A DNA stretch of 64,000 nt from Pseudoalteromonas xiamenensis (GCF_042431545.1 NZ_JBHLYX010000016.1); one strand, 5' to 3'; shown: positions 27,101-35,257, counted from the stretch's first letter. Notes: generated by a model from the sequence alone, not told the origin. Numbers and translations: made by a program.

Positions 27101-27186
27101 CCAGTAAAACCGTTTTGATTCAAGACCAGAATATACTTGTTAAGTAATTCGTTAGAAGTGACCTGTTTGGTAAGTTTTGCAATCAT
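24136..27186 (-). CDS. ydiJ: YdiJ-type FAD/Fe-S dehydrogenase (D-2-hydroxyglutarate or D-lactate type)
   Basis: 1016 residues, nearly the length of E. coli YdiJ (1018). An FAD-binding PCMH domain with FGPRGGGTGTNGQSL near 100 and INTDASGQGSL near 160 is followed by a GlcD-like C-terminal oxidase domain (MFGHVDAGVLHVRP, LNPGKICTP), a 4Fe-4S region CLACKACTTACPIKVDVP near 675, and a cysteine-rich C-terminus (ATGCCGMAGTYGHE). E. coli YdiJ oxidises D-2-hydroxyglutarate; related proteins oxidise D-lactate. It passes electrons to the respiratory chain at the inner membrane. It is a single gene upstream of a small divergent membrane gene. Confidence 0.9.
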   Translation of the reverse strand: MIAKLTKQVTSNELLNKYILVLNQNGFTGETDTSYATRLVNSTDNSIYQEVPQAVIYPKNPKDIQVALQTASSDPFLSLTFGPRGGGTGTNGQSLTPGIVIDLSKHMREILEINVEERWVKVQAGVIKDQLNDYLKPYGFFFSPDLSTSNRATVGGMINTDASGQGSLVYGKTSDHVLALTTYLVDGTELNTAPMPIEKAKLLAEQDTKIGKIYKHVLETCLEKRALILQKFPRLNRFLTGYDLEHTLSDDLQTFDLSRLITGSEGSLGVVATAKLNITPIQPFKTLINIKYDTFDSALRNSPFLVSANATSVETVDSKVLNLAREDIIWHSVSNLIQDVPNKDMQGLNMVEFNGETPEEIQTKVESLCAKLDSMIEAKQAGIIGYQLTSDKSDILKIYTMRKKSVGLLGNAKGSQKPIAFAEDTAVPPENLADYIVEFRELLDSKGLNYGMFGHVDAGVLHVRPALDMCDPEQEKMMRQISDEVVSLTAKYGGLMWGEHGKGYRSEYGPTFFGEELFNELRKVKTAFDKDNRLNPGKICTPLDSKASLVSVDGQKRAWFDKQIDVTVRESFDNAMTCNGNGLCYNYDEASPMCPSYKVTKDRRYSPKGRATLMKEWLRLQENQSVNILDIEKTLIDSENDTTWWERVVHTYKRNRGEYDFSHEVKESMDECLACKACTTACPIKVDVPTFRSRFLNLYHSKYLRPIKDIFVAQVEHTAPLMAKAPKLVNALVTFKPVSWILKSVIGYVDTPELSVPTLNNLVSDINKFSMVEFSNLSDAELAKTVLVVQDPFTTFYDAQLVADFVSLIQKLGYTPYLLPFLPNGKPQHVKGFLKEFKTTAKNAAEFFNQLSDFNVPLVGLDASLVMVYRDEYKGILTEKERGDFHVLLAHEWLEGISLSDTQSKAHLKKQITLLQHCTETTAMPTSTNVWKTIFNSLDVEVKTPATGCCGMAGTYGHEIQNQDNSRQLYEMSWQHHVQSADFDSLAVTGFSCRCQVKRFENSKPKHPIQILNEIL

Positions 27187-27381
27187 GATACTGAAGTTCT
27201 GCGACTTTTTATCTATTGTACCATGTTGTGTTATTAAGAAAATTGGGATTTACATTCTTTGTTACAACACGAAACAACTTTTTTAGCATGTTCAATTATA
27301 GTAGTAGTTAGAAATTGATTTATCGACATGCCAATTGGGGCTAATTTCCCCCTTAGTAAGGCCGTTGCATTGAGGTTGATT

Positions 27382-27588
27382 ATGAAAAAGGCGAAATATT
27401 ATTTACTGTGGACTTTGTTTATCGTTCTTGCGTTCGTGTTTATTGTGGTGCCAGGGCCTTCTAGTTTATTTTTGTTGGCTGCACTTGTTTGTTTTTCAAT
27501 GGTCAATGAAAACGCCAAGCAATATTTAAGAAAAGCGCAAAAAGCATTTAAAGAGGCAAGTATCAAACTAGATAAACGGCTTAAATAA
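27382..27588 (+). CDS. Small membrane protein, PGPGW-like
   Basis: About 68 residues from ATG 27382, which has TGAGGT upstream; the longer frame starting at 27328 lacks this. One hydrophobic hairpin (LLWTLFIVLAFVFIVVPGPS, then LFLLAALVCFSM) is followed by a basic amphipathic tail (KQYLRKAQKAFKEASIKLDK). The PGP element in the turn resembles the PGPGW family of short transmembrane proteins. Function unknown. The gene converges on ppsA through a shared hairpin. Confidence 0.75.
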   Translation: MKKAKYYLLWTLFIVLAFVFIVVPGPSSLFLLAALVCFSMVNENAKQYLRKAQKAFKEASIKLDKRLK

Positions 27589-27590
27589 AA

Positions 27591-27611
27591 ATGGCCAACA
27601 ATGTTGGCCAT
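27591..27611. terminator. Two-way terminator between small membrane gene and ppsA
   Basis: ATGGCCAACA and TGTTGGCCAT, perfect over 10 bp, between converging genes; A-rich and T-rich stretches flank it. Confidence 0.7.
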
Positions 27612-27625
27612 ATTAAATATCGTTT

Positions 27626-29998
27626 TTACTTAAACTTTTCAGCCAAGTACAACCAAGTTTCAAGAACTGTATCTGGATTTAATGAAACTGAGTCGATGCC
27701 TTCGTCTACTAACCAAGCAGCAAAATCTTCATGGTCAGAAGGGCCTTGTCCACAAATACCTACGTATTTGCCTTTCGCTTTAGCCGTTTGAATTGCCATT
27801 GAAAGAAGTTTCTTAATTGCAGGATTACGCTCGTCAAACAAATGAGCAATCAATCCTGAATCTCGGTCAAGACCAAGCGTTAATTGCGTTAGGTCATTCG
27901 AGCCAATTGAGAAACCATCAAAATATTCAAGAAACTCTTCAGCTAATAGAGCATTTGAAGGTAGTTCGCACATCATGATGACTTTAAGTCCATTCTCTCC
28001 ACGCTTTAAACCGTGCTCTTCTAGTAGCTCGATAACACGTGCAGCTTCTTCAAGTGTACGTACAAACGGGATCATGATTTCCACGTTCGTTAAGCCCATT
28101 TCGTTACGAACACGTTTAATCGCTTCACACTCAAGTGCAAAACATTCACGGAAGTCTTCAGAAATGTAGCGAGATGCGCCGCGGAAACCAATCATTGGGT
28201 TTTCTTCTTCCGGCTCGTACTGATGTCCACCAACTAAATTAGCGTATTCGTTTGACTTGAAATCAGACATACGAACGATTACGCGCTCAGGTGCAAATGC
28301 GCAACCTAACGTCGCAATACCTTCTACAAGTTTGCTGACATAAAACTCAACTGGAGACGAATAGCCAGCCATCATGTCGCGAATAGTGTCCTGAAGATCC
28401 GTATCTTGGGCGTCAAAGTTAATTAACGCTTTTGGATGAACACCAATCATACGGTTAATGATGAACTCAAGACGAGCAAGACCGATACCTGCATGCGGGA
28501 GGCGAGCGAAATCGAATGCTCTATCAGGGTTACCTACGTTCATCATAATCTTCATCGGTAGGTCTGGCATTTGGTCAACTCGAGAAGTTAACACATCATA
28601 CTCGAGTTTACCGTCATAAATATAACCGGTGTCACCCTCAGCACATGAGACAGTTACTAACTGGTTATTTTTAATCAAATCAGTCGCGTTACCACAACCT
28701 ACTACCGCAGGAATGCCTAATTCACGTGCAATGATTGCAGCGTGACAGGTACGTCCACCGCGATTCGTTACGATTGCGGCTGCACGTTTCATGATAGGTT
28801 CCCAGTCTGGGTCTGTCATGTCCGTTACAAGTACGTCACCTTGTTGAACTTTGTCCATTTCATCGATTGAGTTCAACACACGTACAACGCCAGAACCGAT
28901 TTTGTGTCCAATCGCACGACCTTCAGCAACGACTGTTGAGTGCGCTTTTAATTGGAAACGTTCCATGACGTTGGCATCTTCGTTAGAGCGAACGGTTTCA
29001 GGACGCGCTTGAACTATATAAAGTTTGCCGTCGTTACCGTCTTTTGCCCATTCGATGTCCATTGGGCGGCCGTAATGCTTTTCGATGATCACGGCTTGTT
29101 TCGCAAGCTCTTGAACTTCTTCGTCTGTTATCGAGAATTGGTTCGACTTAGCAGGCTCAACATCAACGATAGAAACCTGTTTACCATGCTCTTGATCGTT
29201 TGAGTAAATCATTTGAACCGCTTTCGAGCCGATGTTACGGCGAACAACTGCAGGATTGCCTTTAGCGAGAGTCGGTTTGTGGACGTAGAATTCGTCTGGG
29301 TTAACAGCACCTTGTACGACCATTTCACCTAGACCAAACGAGGAGGTAACGAAAACAACATCTTCGAAACCAGATTCCGTATCAATACTGAACATTACGC
29401 CTGATGACGCTTTGTCAGAACGTACCATACGTTGTACGCCGGCTGATAAAGCAACGCCACGGTGATCGTAACCTTGGTGTACACGATAAGAAATAGCACG
29501 ATCGTTGAATAGTGATGCGAAAACGTGTTTGATTGCAACCATTACGGCGTCAATACCACGAACGTTTAGGAAAGTTTCTTGTTGGCCAGCGAAAGAAGCA
29601 TCTGGCATATCTTCTGCGGTTGCAGAGGAGCGTACTGCGAAGGAGACATCTGTATCAGGATTACCGTGTAGAGTTTGATAAGCTTCACGGATAGCTTGGT
29701 CTAGTTCAGGTTGGAAGGGGGTATCTATAATCCATTGTCTTATTTGGGCGCCAACCTTGGCTAATTCATTTACGTCATCTACATCGAGGGTATCTAACGT
29801 TGTGTGGATTTTTTCATTTATCCCCGACTGCTCTAGAAACTCATTATAAGCTTCGGCTGTCGTTGCAAATCCACCCGGAACTTGCACACCGGCATTTGCC
29901 AGGTTAGATATCATTTCCCCGAGTGATGCATTTTTACCACCCACTCTTGGGACATCATTCATGCCCAATTCTTGGTACCAGAGAACGTAGTCTTGCAC
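27626..29998 (-). CDS. ppsA: Phosphoenolpyruvate synthase
   Basis: 790 residues, the usual length. Converts pyruvate, ATP and water to PEP, AMP and phosphate for gluconeogenesis. The N-terminal ATP-grasp domain has GGKNASLGEM and SFAVRSSATAEDMPDASFAG; the swivelling domain carries the phosphorylated histidine in GGRTCHAAIIARELG near 415; the C-terminal PEP/pyruvate barrel includes GSNDLTQLTLGLDRDS and the catalytic cysteine in GICGQGPSDH. Diverges from ppsR across 141 bp. As in E. coli, its activity should be controlled by PpsR through threonine phosphorylation. Confidence 0.98.
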   Translation of the reverse strand: MQDYVLWYQELGMNDVPRVGGKNASLGEMISNLANAGVQVPGGFATTAEAYNEFLEQSGINEKIHTTLDTLDVDDVNELAKVGAQIRQWIIDTPFQPELDQAIREAYQTLHGNPDTDVSFAVRSSATAEDMPDASFAGQQETFLNVRGIDAVMVAIKHVFASLFNDRAISYRVHQGYDHRGVALSAGVQRMVRSDKASSGVMFSIDTESGFEDVVFVTSSFGLGEMVVQGAVNPDEFYVHKPTLAKGNPAVVRRNIGSKAVQMIYSNDQEHGKQVSIVDVEPAKSNQFSITDEEVQELAKQAVIIEKHYGRPMDIEWAKDGNDGKLYIVQARPETVRSNEDANVMERFQLKAHSTVVAEGRAIGHKIGSGVVRVLNSIDEMDKVQQGDVLVTDMTDPDWEPIMKRAAAIVTNRGGRTCHAAIIARELGIPAVVGCGNATDLIKNNQLVTVSCAEGDTGYIYDGKLEYDVLTSRVDQMPDLPMKIMMNVGNPDRAFDFARLPHAGIGLARLEFIINRMIGVHPKALINFDAQDTDLQDTIRDMMAGYSSPVEFYVSKLVEGIATLGCAFAPERVIVRMSDFKSNEYANLVGGHQYEPEEENPMIGFRGASRYISEDFRECFALECEAIKRVRNEMGLTNVEIMIPFVRTLEEAARVIELLEEHGLKRGENGLKVIMMCELPSNALLAEEFLEYFDGFSIGSNDLTQLTLGLDRDSGLIAHLFDERNPAIKKLLSMAIQTAKAKGKYVGICGQGPSDHEDFAAWLVDEGIDSVSLNPDTVLETWLYLAEKFK

Positions 29999-30139
29999 GG
30001 AACTGTCTCCAAAAACAAATTTTAAATGTGAGAGAAAGGTGACTCTTTTAAAAAAGTCGTGAGCATTCTACACTGGTGGGACATCTGTCGTAAACCTATT
30101 GGCTCAAATTCGAAGTCAAAGTAACGTGAAAAAAATCTA

Positions 30140-30949
30140 ATGAGAACTGCTTTTTATATTTCTGATGGCACCGCCATCACGTCAGAAGTGTTTGGACACG
30201 CAACACTTTCTTTGTTTCCAACTGAATTTAATCATCGCACGATCCCGTTTGTAGAAACGCCTGAAAAGGCATTAGAGATAAAACGAATCATTGATCAAAC
30301 TGCCGCAAAGTCGGGTGAACGCCCATTAGTTTTTTTCACGTTTGTGAATCATAAACTTAGTGAAATCATTAGTTCTTCCGATGCGGTGTGTTATGACTTT
30401 TTAAGTGTATTTAGTGAACGTATCAAACATGAGCTGAAACTTGAGCCAGTGCCAAAGGTACACCGTACTCATAGTATGCATGAAAAGAGCTACGATTATC
30501 GGATCGATGCGGTAAACTATGCCCTAGCCAATGACGACGGTGCAAATGTTAAAGATTATGAAAAAGCTGACATCATTTTAGTCGGTGTAAGTCGCAGCGG
30601 GAAAACGCCAACTAGCTTATATCTTGCTCTACAATATGGTATTAAAGCTGCTAACTATCCAATGACGGAAGACGATTTGGAATCTGGTAGTTACCCAAGG
30701 TGCTTACTCCCCTACAAGCATAAGCTTTTTGGCTTAACGATAAGTCCTGAACGGTTATCGGCTATTCGCGAAGAGAGAATGGCTAACTCTCGTTATGCAT
30801 CCATACGTCAGTGTCGAATGGAAGTGATGGAAGTCGAACGACTATTTAAGAAAAACAAAACGCCCTTTCTAAATTCAACTTCGTTTTCTGTAGAGGAAAT
30901 TTCGGCAAAGATAATCTCAGAGGCAGGCTTGGAGAGACGTAAATATTAA
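30140..30949 (+). CDS. ppsR: PEP synthase regulatory kinase/pyrophosphorylase
   Basis: 269 residues of the DUF299/PpsR family, which uses ADP to inactivate PEP synthase and phosphate to reactivate it. The N-terminus FYISDGTAITSEVFGHATLS is typical, and the P-loop GVSRSGKTPTSLYLA lies near residue 150. It is divergent from ppsA, the same gene neighbourhood as in E. coli (where the gene was called ydiA), and converges on the DAHP synthase gene through a shared terminator. Confidence 0.96.
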   Translation: MRTAFYISDGTAITSEVFGHATLSLFPTEFNHRTIPFVETPEKALEIKRIIDQTAAKSGERPLVFFTFVNHKLSEIISSSDAVCYDFLSVFSERIKHELKLEPVPKVHRTHSMHEKSYDYRIDAVNYALANDDGANVKDYEKADIILVGVSRSGKTPTSLYLALQYGIKAANYPMTEDDLESGSYPRCLLPYKHKLFGLTISPERLSAIREERMANSRYASIRQCRMEVMEVERLFKKNKTPFLNSTSFSVEEISAKIISEAGLERRKY

Positions 30950-30973
30950 AAAAGGAGCTTACGCTCCTTTTTT
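30948..30973. terminator. Two-way terminator between ppsR and the DAHP synthase gene
   Basis: AAAAAAGGAGC and GCTCCTTTTTT around TTAC: a perfect symmetrical stem with T6 on either strand. Confidence 0.9.
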
Positions 30974-30974
30974 A

Positions 30975-32327
30975 TTAACTTGTTCTTGCGTCTTTAAGCA
31001 GATCAGCAACTAGGAATCCTAGTTCAAGTACCTGATCAGCATTTAGACGTGGGTCACACTGAGTTCTATAGCGCTGTGCTAGGTCTTCATCAGATAGACC
31101 GTATGCACCACCAACGCATTCGGTCACGTGCTGACCAGTCATTTCTAAATGAACGCCACCTGGATATGAGCCTTCCGCTTTATGGACAGCAAAAAACTGG
31201 CTAATTTCTTTTAATATATTATCGAAATTACGCGTTTTGTATCCGGTCGTCGCTTTCTCTGTATTACCGTGCATAGGATCTGATGACCAAATTACTTTGC
31301 GGCCTTCTTGTTGCACTTTACGGACAAGCGCTGGCAGTTTTTCTGGAAGTATATCAGCACCCATGCGGGTAATAAGCGTTAATCGACCAGGGATGTTTTC
31401 AGGGTTGAGCGCATCAATGAGTTCGATAAGCTCATCGGGTTTCATACCCGGGCCAACTTTCACGCCGATAGGGTTTTTAATGCCACGGAAAAACTCGATG
31501 TGAGCATGATCTAATTGACGCGTACGTTCGCCAATCCATACAAAGTGCGCAGAACAATCATACCAATCACCGCTTAGGTGGTCGCGTCGAGTGAGTGCTT
31601 CTTCGTAGCCTAGAAGTAAAGCTTCATGAGAAGTGTACAGTGACGTTTCTCTTAAGTTTGGCGCGTTGCTGCTTGAAATGCCGCACACTTCCATAAACTC
31701 AAGCGCTTCTTGAATTCGGTCCGCGACCTGTTGGAATTTATCCTTTAACGGGTTCGCTGCTACGAAACTCATATTCCATCGATGAACTTGATGTAAATCC
31801 GCAAGACCGCCTTGAGCAAATGCCCTGAGTAGGTTCAGTGTTGCAGCGCTATGATGATAGGCTTTCATTAAACGCTGTGGATCTGGAATACGCGCAGCCT
31901 CAGTAAATTCAAAACTGTTGATGATGTCGCCGCGGTAAGACGGTAATGCAATACCGTTAATTGTTTCGTAATCAGAAGAACGTGGCTTCGCGTATTGTCC
32001 GGCCATTCGAGCGATTTTTACGACAGGACATTTACCGCCATAAGTTAAAACAACTGCCATTTGGAGTATCGTTTTAAACGTATCGCGAATATTTGTTGCG
32101 CTGAAATCACCAAACGACTCAGCGCAGTCTCCGCCTTGAAGTAAAAAAGCCTTGCCTTCGCAAACATCGGCCAAACTTTTATAGAGGCTACGTGTTTCTT
32201 CAGCGAAAACAAGTGGCGGGGCTGCATTTAGTTCTTTTTCAACAGAGGCAAGTATTGACTTGTCTGGGTATTCAGGCTGCTGAACAATTGGACATTCTCT
32301 CCAACTGTTAGGGCTCCAATTTTTCAT
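30975..32327 (-). CDS. Class II 3-deoxy-7-phosphoheptulonate synthase (DAHP synthase)
   Basis: 450 residues of the plant/actinobacterial type II family, which joins PEP and erythrose-4-phosphate at the entry to the shikimate pathway. Motifs: LLQGGDCAESFGDF with the metal-ligand cysteine, PVVKIARMAGQYAKPRSSD, HWIGERTR-like segment (HFVWIGERTRQLDHAH), KVGPGMKPDEL and DPMHGNTE. The E. coli neighbour of ppsR and ppsA is the unrelated-type aroH, so the link of PEP supply with DAHP synthesis is kept with a different enzyme class. Three Ter-like sites lie 90-280 bp upstream. Confidence 0.95.
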   Translation of the reverse strand: MKNWSPNSWRECPIVQQPEYPDKSILASVEKELNAAPPLVFAEETRSLYKSLADVCEGKAFLLQGGDCAESFGDFSATNIRDTFKTILQMAVVLTYGGKCPVVKIARMAGQYAKPRSSDYETINGIALPSYRGDIINSFEFTEAARIPDPQRLMKAYHHSAATLNLLRAFAQGGLADLHQVHRWNMSFVAANPLKDKFQQVADRIQEALEFMEVCGISSSNAPNLRETSLYTSHEALLLGYEEALTRRDHLSGDWYDCSAHFVWIGERTRQLDHAHIEFFRGIKNPIGVKVGPGMKPDELIELIDALNPENIPGRLTLITRMGADILPEKLPALVRKVQQEGRKVIWSSDPMHGNTEKATTGYKTRNFDNILKEISQFFAVHKAEGSYPGGVHLEMTGQHVTECVGGAYGLSDEDLAQRYRTQCDPRLNADQVLELGFLVADLLKDARTS

Positions 32328-32415
32328 TAATTTTCCTCATTCCTAATGTGTATTAACACACATCGAAACTTAACGAATATATCGGTGACAAGCAAGGAAA
32401 ATAAGGCCTACAAGC

Positions 32416-32430
32416 GAACACATCCTACAT
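32416..32430 (-). promoter_or_regulatory. Ter-like Tus-binding site 1
   Basis: On the minus strand ATGTAGGATGTGTTC, one mismatch from sites 2 and 3 over GTATGATGTGTTC. The G matching the locked G-C pair of E. coli Ter is kept. Read by analogy, the blocking face points to higher coordinates. Confidence 0.6.
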
Positions 32431-32481
32431 ATAAACGAGATTTATGTTGCCTTTGCAACAGTGAACATCAAGAAAACTTAT

Positions 32482-32498
32482 GAACACATCATACTAGA
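32482..32498 (-). promoter_or_regulatory. Ter-like Tus-binding site 2
   Basis: On the minus strand TCTAGTATGATGTGTTC; AGTATGATGT matches E. coli Ter AGTATGTTGT at 9 of 10 positions. The blocking face would meet forks coming from the origin at 35 kb. Confidence 0.7.
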
Positions 32499-32547
32499 TT
32501 TGCGATAAATAACAACTCAGCAAAATACACTTATTAATAAAACAAAA

Positions 32548-32575
32548 TTGACCAAAGAAAAGCACAATGTATAAT
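32548..32575 (+). promoter_or_regulatory. Sigma-70 promoter of tus
   Basis: TTGACC (32548-32553) and TATAAT (32570-32575) with a 16-bp spacer; transcription should begin near 32582, just ahead of Ter-like site 3. Confidence 0.75.
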
Positions 32576-32590
32576 TCAGCAACCACCTTC

Positions 32591-32605
32591 TTGTATGATG
32601 TGTTC
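32591..32605 (+). promoter_or_regulatory. Ter-like Tus-binding site 3, in the tus leader
   Basis: TTGTATGATGTGTTC on the plus strand, ending 2 bp before the tus ATG and lying at about +9 to +23 of the transcript. Opposite in orientation to sites 1 and 2. Tus bound here would block rightward forks and repress its own gene, as at TerB in E. coli. Confidence 0.7.
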
Positions 32606-32607
32606 TT

Positions 32608-33477
32608 ATGGATAAATTTAAGCTTTCCGCGGCCTTTAATTATTTAAATGAATGTTTAACGTTACTATGCGAAGAAATGGACTCTGTAGAAATACTGAGC
32701 TGTAAATACTTCGAATTGCCAACGACCGAAAAAGGAATGGAAGAAGAGTTATCTGAACGAATCGATGTTTCTACCTATGTGGGTGAACAAGCACTAACAA
32801 AATGTTCTAGTGCATTTCGAGATTTGTTCTTAAAGGAAAACCAAAGTGGTAAGGTGATTAAACGCCACCCCGGATTGATTTGCATTAATGACCCTGAAAA
32901 AATTATTGAAAATAGACTTAGGCAAATTAATCAGGCTAAGCTCGATTTCAAAAAAATCGTACTTTCCATCAACAATAATGACGCCAGATTTGAACTTGTT
33001 CACTCCGCCATTCCAGGTTTAATCACCCTCGCCGCTTATCGACAAATACATTTTGAATCGGACGAACCAAAGTCAGTTCGCTTTACTTGGATGCAAAAGC
33101 ACGCAACTAAAACGCTTACGAAGGAACAGGCATTAGCACTTTTAGAACGTTCCTCGAATTATTCGAATCCAAGAATGATAGACCAAGCATCTTGGCAAAA
33201 ATTAGTGGAGTCCGAAAAAGCTAGAGTTGTTTCATTAAAGTCTACCGATAAATTGAGAATACGACGACCCACACGAGTGACCCCCGAAGTGAATGTCCGT
33301 TTTACCAACACGCATCGATACCACGTTAGTGGAGCTCTACCATTTTTTGTATTGAATCCAAGCGAAGAAATAAAACTCGGGGACTTAAACGACTTTGTTG
33401 CCTCAAAGCCAAACCCAAGAAAAAAGGAATATGATTTTCTTGTAGATAGGATTTACTTGGAAAAAACAGCAGATTAA
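32608..33477 (+). CDS. tus: DNA replication terminus site-binding protein Tus
   Basis: 289 residues (E. coli Tus has 309). Alignment from memory with E. coli Tus is clear along the whole length: PGLITLAAYR matches PGLITLNAYR, VRFTWMQKHATKTL matches LRFGWANKHIIKNL, ASWQKLVESE matches EEWQRKLERE, and KLRIRRPTRVTPEVNVRF matches KLKIKRPVKVQPIARVWY, which includes strands that contact DNA. Tus binds Ter sites and stops the replicative helicase from one side. It is encoded head-to-tail with repA, within 2.5 kb of the replicon origin and beside three Ter-like sites, pointing to a fork trap for one-way replication. Confidence 0.93.
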   Translation: MDKFKLSAAFNYLNECLTLLCEEMDSVEILSCKYFELPTTEKGMEEELSERIDVSTYVGEQALTKCSSAFRDLFLKENQSGKVIKRHPGLICINDPEKIIENRLRQINQAKLDFKKIVLSINNNDARFELVHSAIPGLITLAAYRQIHFESDEPKSVRFTWMQKHATKTLTKEQALALLERSSNYSNPRMIDQASWQKLVESEKARVVSLKSTDKLRIRRPTRVTPEVNVRFTNTHRYHVSGALPFFVLNPSEEIKLGDLNDFVASKPNPRKKEYDFLVDRIYLEKTAD

Positions 33478-33487
33478 TTATGTTAAA

Positions 33488-33507
33488 AAGGCCACATTTG
33501 TGGCCTT
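33488..33507. terminator. Terminator between tus and repA
   Basis: AAGGCCAC and GTGGCCTT around ATTT, between converging genes. Confidence 0.75.
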
Positions 33508-33533
33508 AGTGCAATGAAAGCTTTGAAACCTTA

Positions 33534-34739
33534 TTAATCCTTTACTATTTCTTCTAATGTGTCTTCATCGATGACTTCAACGCTGCGTTTTCCACCTTGA
33601 ATTTCAATTCGCTTATGGTGTTTGTTAAGCGTTAAAATCTCCTCACAGAATTGTGCAGAAGGATGCATTTCATAGACGTAATCTATGATTTTCCCATTAT
33701 CATCATCTTTAATATTCGAGATCTCGTATGATGAAATTGCGCCTTTTTCCATAAGATCTTTCATCGTGGTAGTCATGTCTCGACGAAGTGCTTTGAGCTT
33801 GTTTTCTGTTATTTCATCGTCATCACCAATAGTGCCATATTTTTCCATAATCGAAATGAGTCGGAAATGGTATGTTTTACCGGGTGCAGCATAACGCCAT
33901 AGATGATACAAGCGAAGCATCATCCAACGAGAAAGACCACGTTTTAGTTCTTGTGCACTGTTGAAGTAGTAACCTTTGTACTCGAGATTATCAATCATGT
34001 TGTGAACGAAAGCATTCAAACAAGCAACACATTTGATATTGCCGCCCTGCCCTTTTTTCCCACTAAAATGAAGTGAAGACAAAAAGTTCATATTTGACTC
34101 ATAAAACGAATCATCAATTTCCGGATTGCGAGTATCAACCGCTGTATATTTAAACGATAACTTTGAACCTTGTAGTGCTTCTAAAGATTCTTTGATTTGC
34201 GGATAAGGCATGGACTGACCAACGGCTTTGAGCTCTTGAGCCAATTCATTCATCGAAAATATCACGGCATATTGAATACCGGACTTAAAATTGATTTTAA
34301 CAATTTTACCCTTTGAAGCCAGACGAATGAGTGCTCGTTCTACTTTTTCTTCTCTATCCGATGGCCAAACCAAATACTCGACTTCGTCACCTTCTTTCTT
34401 ACTGCTCACAACTGCGGGCGTAATCTTGATTTCGCCCTCATAAAGCACTCCATCTACCTTTTCAGATATACGTCTAGTGACGATGGTTTTCTTTGGTGCT
34501 TCTTCAAGTGGCAACTTTTTGTGACCTGAGCGGACAAATCTACCCCAAAGATCATAATGGTTGAAGGTATTCGAGTAAGCTCTAAGACTTTGTTTCGAAT
34601 TTTCTAATGTCACTCTGACATCTTTGTTGTCAGTGAACAACGCCAGACTTTCATTATCAATAGCGCTTTCCACCCCGTGGATCTGCCCGCGAAGTGTATC
34701 AGGCAAATTTTCAACCGAGATGTTAACCTTACGGCTCAT
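33534..34739 (-). CDS. repA: Plasmid-type replication initiator of the chromid
   Basis: 401 residues. It reads leftward away from an origin-like region packed with repeats. The body looks like two winged-helix domains of the Rep_3/RepA kind: KVERALIRLASKGKIVKINF and a second block GLSRWMMLRLYHLWRYAAPG followed by LKALRRDMTTTMKDLMEKGA. Such initiators bind iterons and recruit the helicase with DnaA. The family is not certain from motifs alone; context (iterons, DnaA box, parAB, tus) makes the role likely. The iterons lie just upstream of its start, so it probably represses itself by binding them. Confidence 0.82.
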   Translation of the reverse strand: MSRKVNISVENLPDTLRGQIHGVESAIDNESLALFTDNKDVRVTLENSKQSLRAYSNTFNHYDLWGRFVRSGHKKLPLEEAPKKTIVTRRISEKVDGVLYEGEIKITPAVVSSKKEGDEVEYLVWPSDREEKVERALIRLASKGKIVKINFKSGIQYAVIFSMNELAQELKAVGQSMPYPQIKESLEALQGSKLSFKYTAVDTRNPEIDDSFYESNMNFLSSLHFSGKKGQGGNIKCVACLNAFVHNMIDNLEYKGYYFNSAQELKRGLSRWMMLRLYHLWRYAAPGKTYHFRLISIMEKYGTIGDDDEITENKLKALRRDMTTTMKDLMEKGAISSYEISNIKDDDNGKIIDYVYEMHPSAQFCEEILTLNKHHKRIEIQGGKRSVEVIDEDTLEEIVKD

Positions 34740-34807
34740 TGTTCCACTTCCTTAAAATATTTGACAGCTAATAACACCACAATCAGCGACAAAAGTTAAT
34801 GTCTTAA

Positions 34808-35257
34808 GTTAGTAAAAAACTGATCCGAGCTAAACATATTTTCGAGATCACATTTTTACTAAGTGCAGCTGTTTTCGAGATCAATATTTTACTAAGTAAT
34901 ACGAGTAAGATCTAATTTTTACTAACTTAATGCGCTTATTGAAGTGCATTGCCACCTTTGAATCCCTCAAAATAAGGGGTTTACAAGCCCAGCTGTGGAT
35001 AACTACGTGTTGAGCTGGTATGGATCGGATCTATACTTAGTGCAGATCCGATCTATATCTACTCTGCGTTATCTATTTCAATGGTTCTGTGGATTAAACT
35101 TCTGTTTTAGTTAGTAAAATTTGGATCTCAACGTCCTATTTTGTGAGTAATTCTGTGTGTAAATTGTGCACATCTAGTCTCGCGTAAATAGGGCTTAGTA
35201 ATATCCCGATCTGTTTGTATGTAAAGATCTGATCTTTACTTGGTAATTTTACGATCC
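34808..35257. other. Replication origin of the chromid: iterons and Dam sites
   Basis: At least five copies of an approximately 20-bp iteron, (A/G)AGATC-NN-ATTTTTACTAA: 34844-34864, 34877-34897 and 34907-34927 forward; 34808-34827 and 35110-35129 reversed; weaker copies at 35224-35244 and 35242-35257. Forward copies are 30-33 bp apart, about three helical turns. Each holds a GATC, and the whole region has about 13 GATC sites, suggesting control by Dam methylation as at Vibrio oriCII. An inverted repeat GATCGGATCT/AGATCCGATC lies at 35023-35053. An AT-rich stretch to 35420 could be the melting region. Confidence 0.8.
34994..35002 (-). promoter_or_regulatory. DnaA box
   Basis: TGTGGATAA, the exact reverse complement of TTATCCACA, in the middle of the origin region; TGTGGATTA near 35088 is a one-mismatch second candidate. 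Confidence 0.75.
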
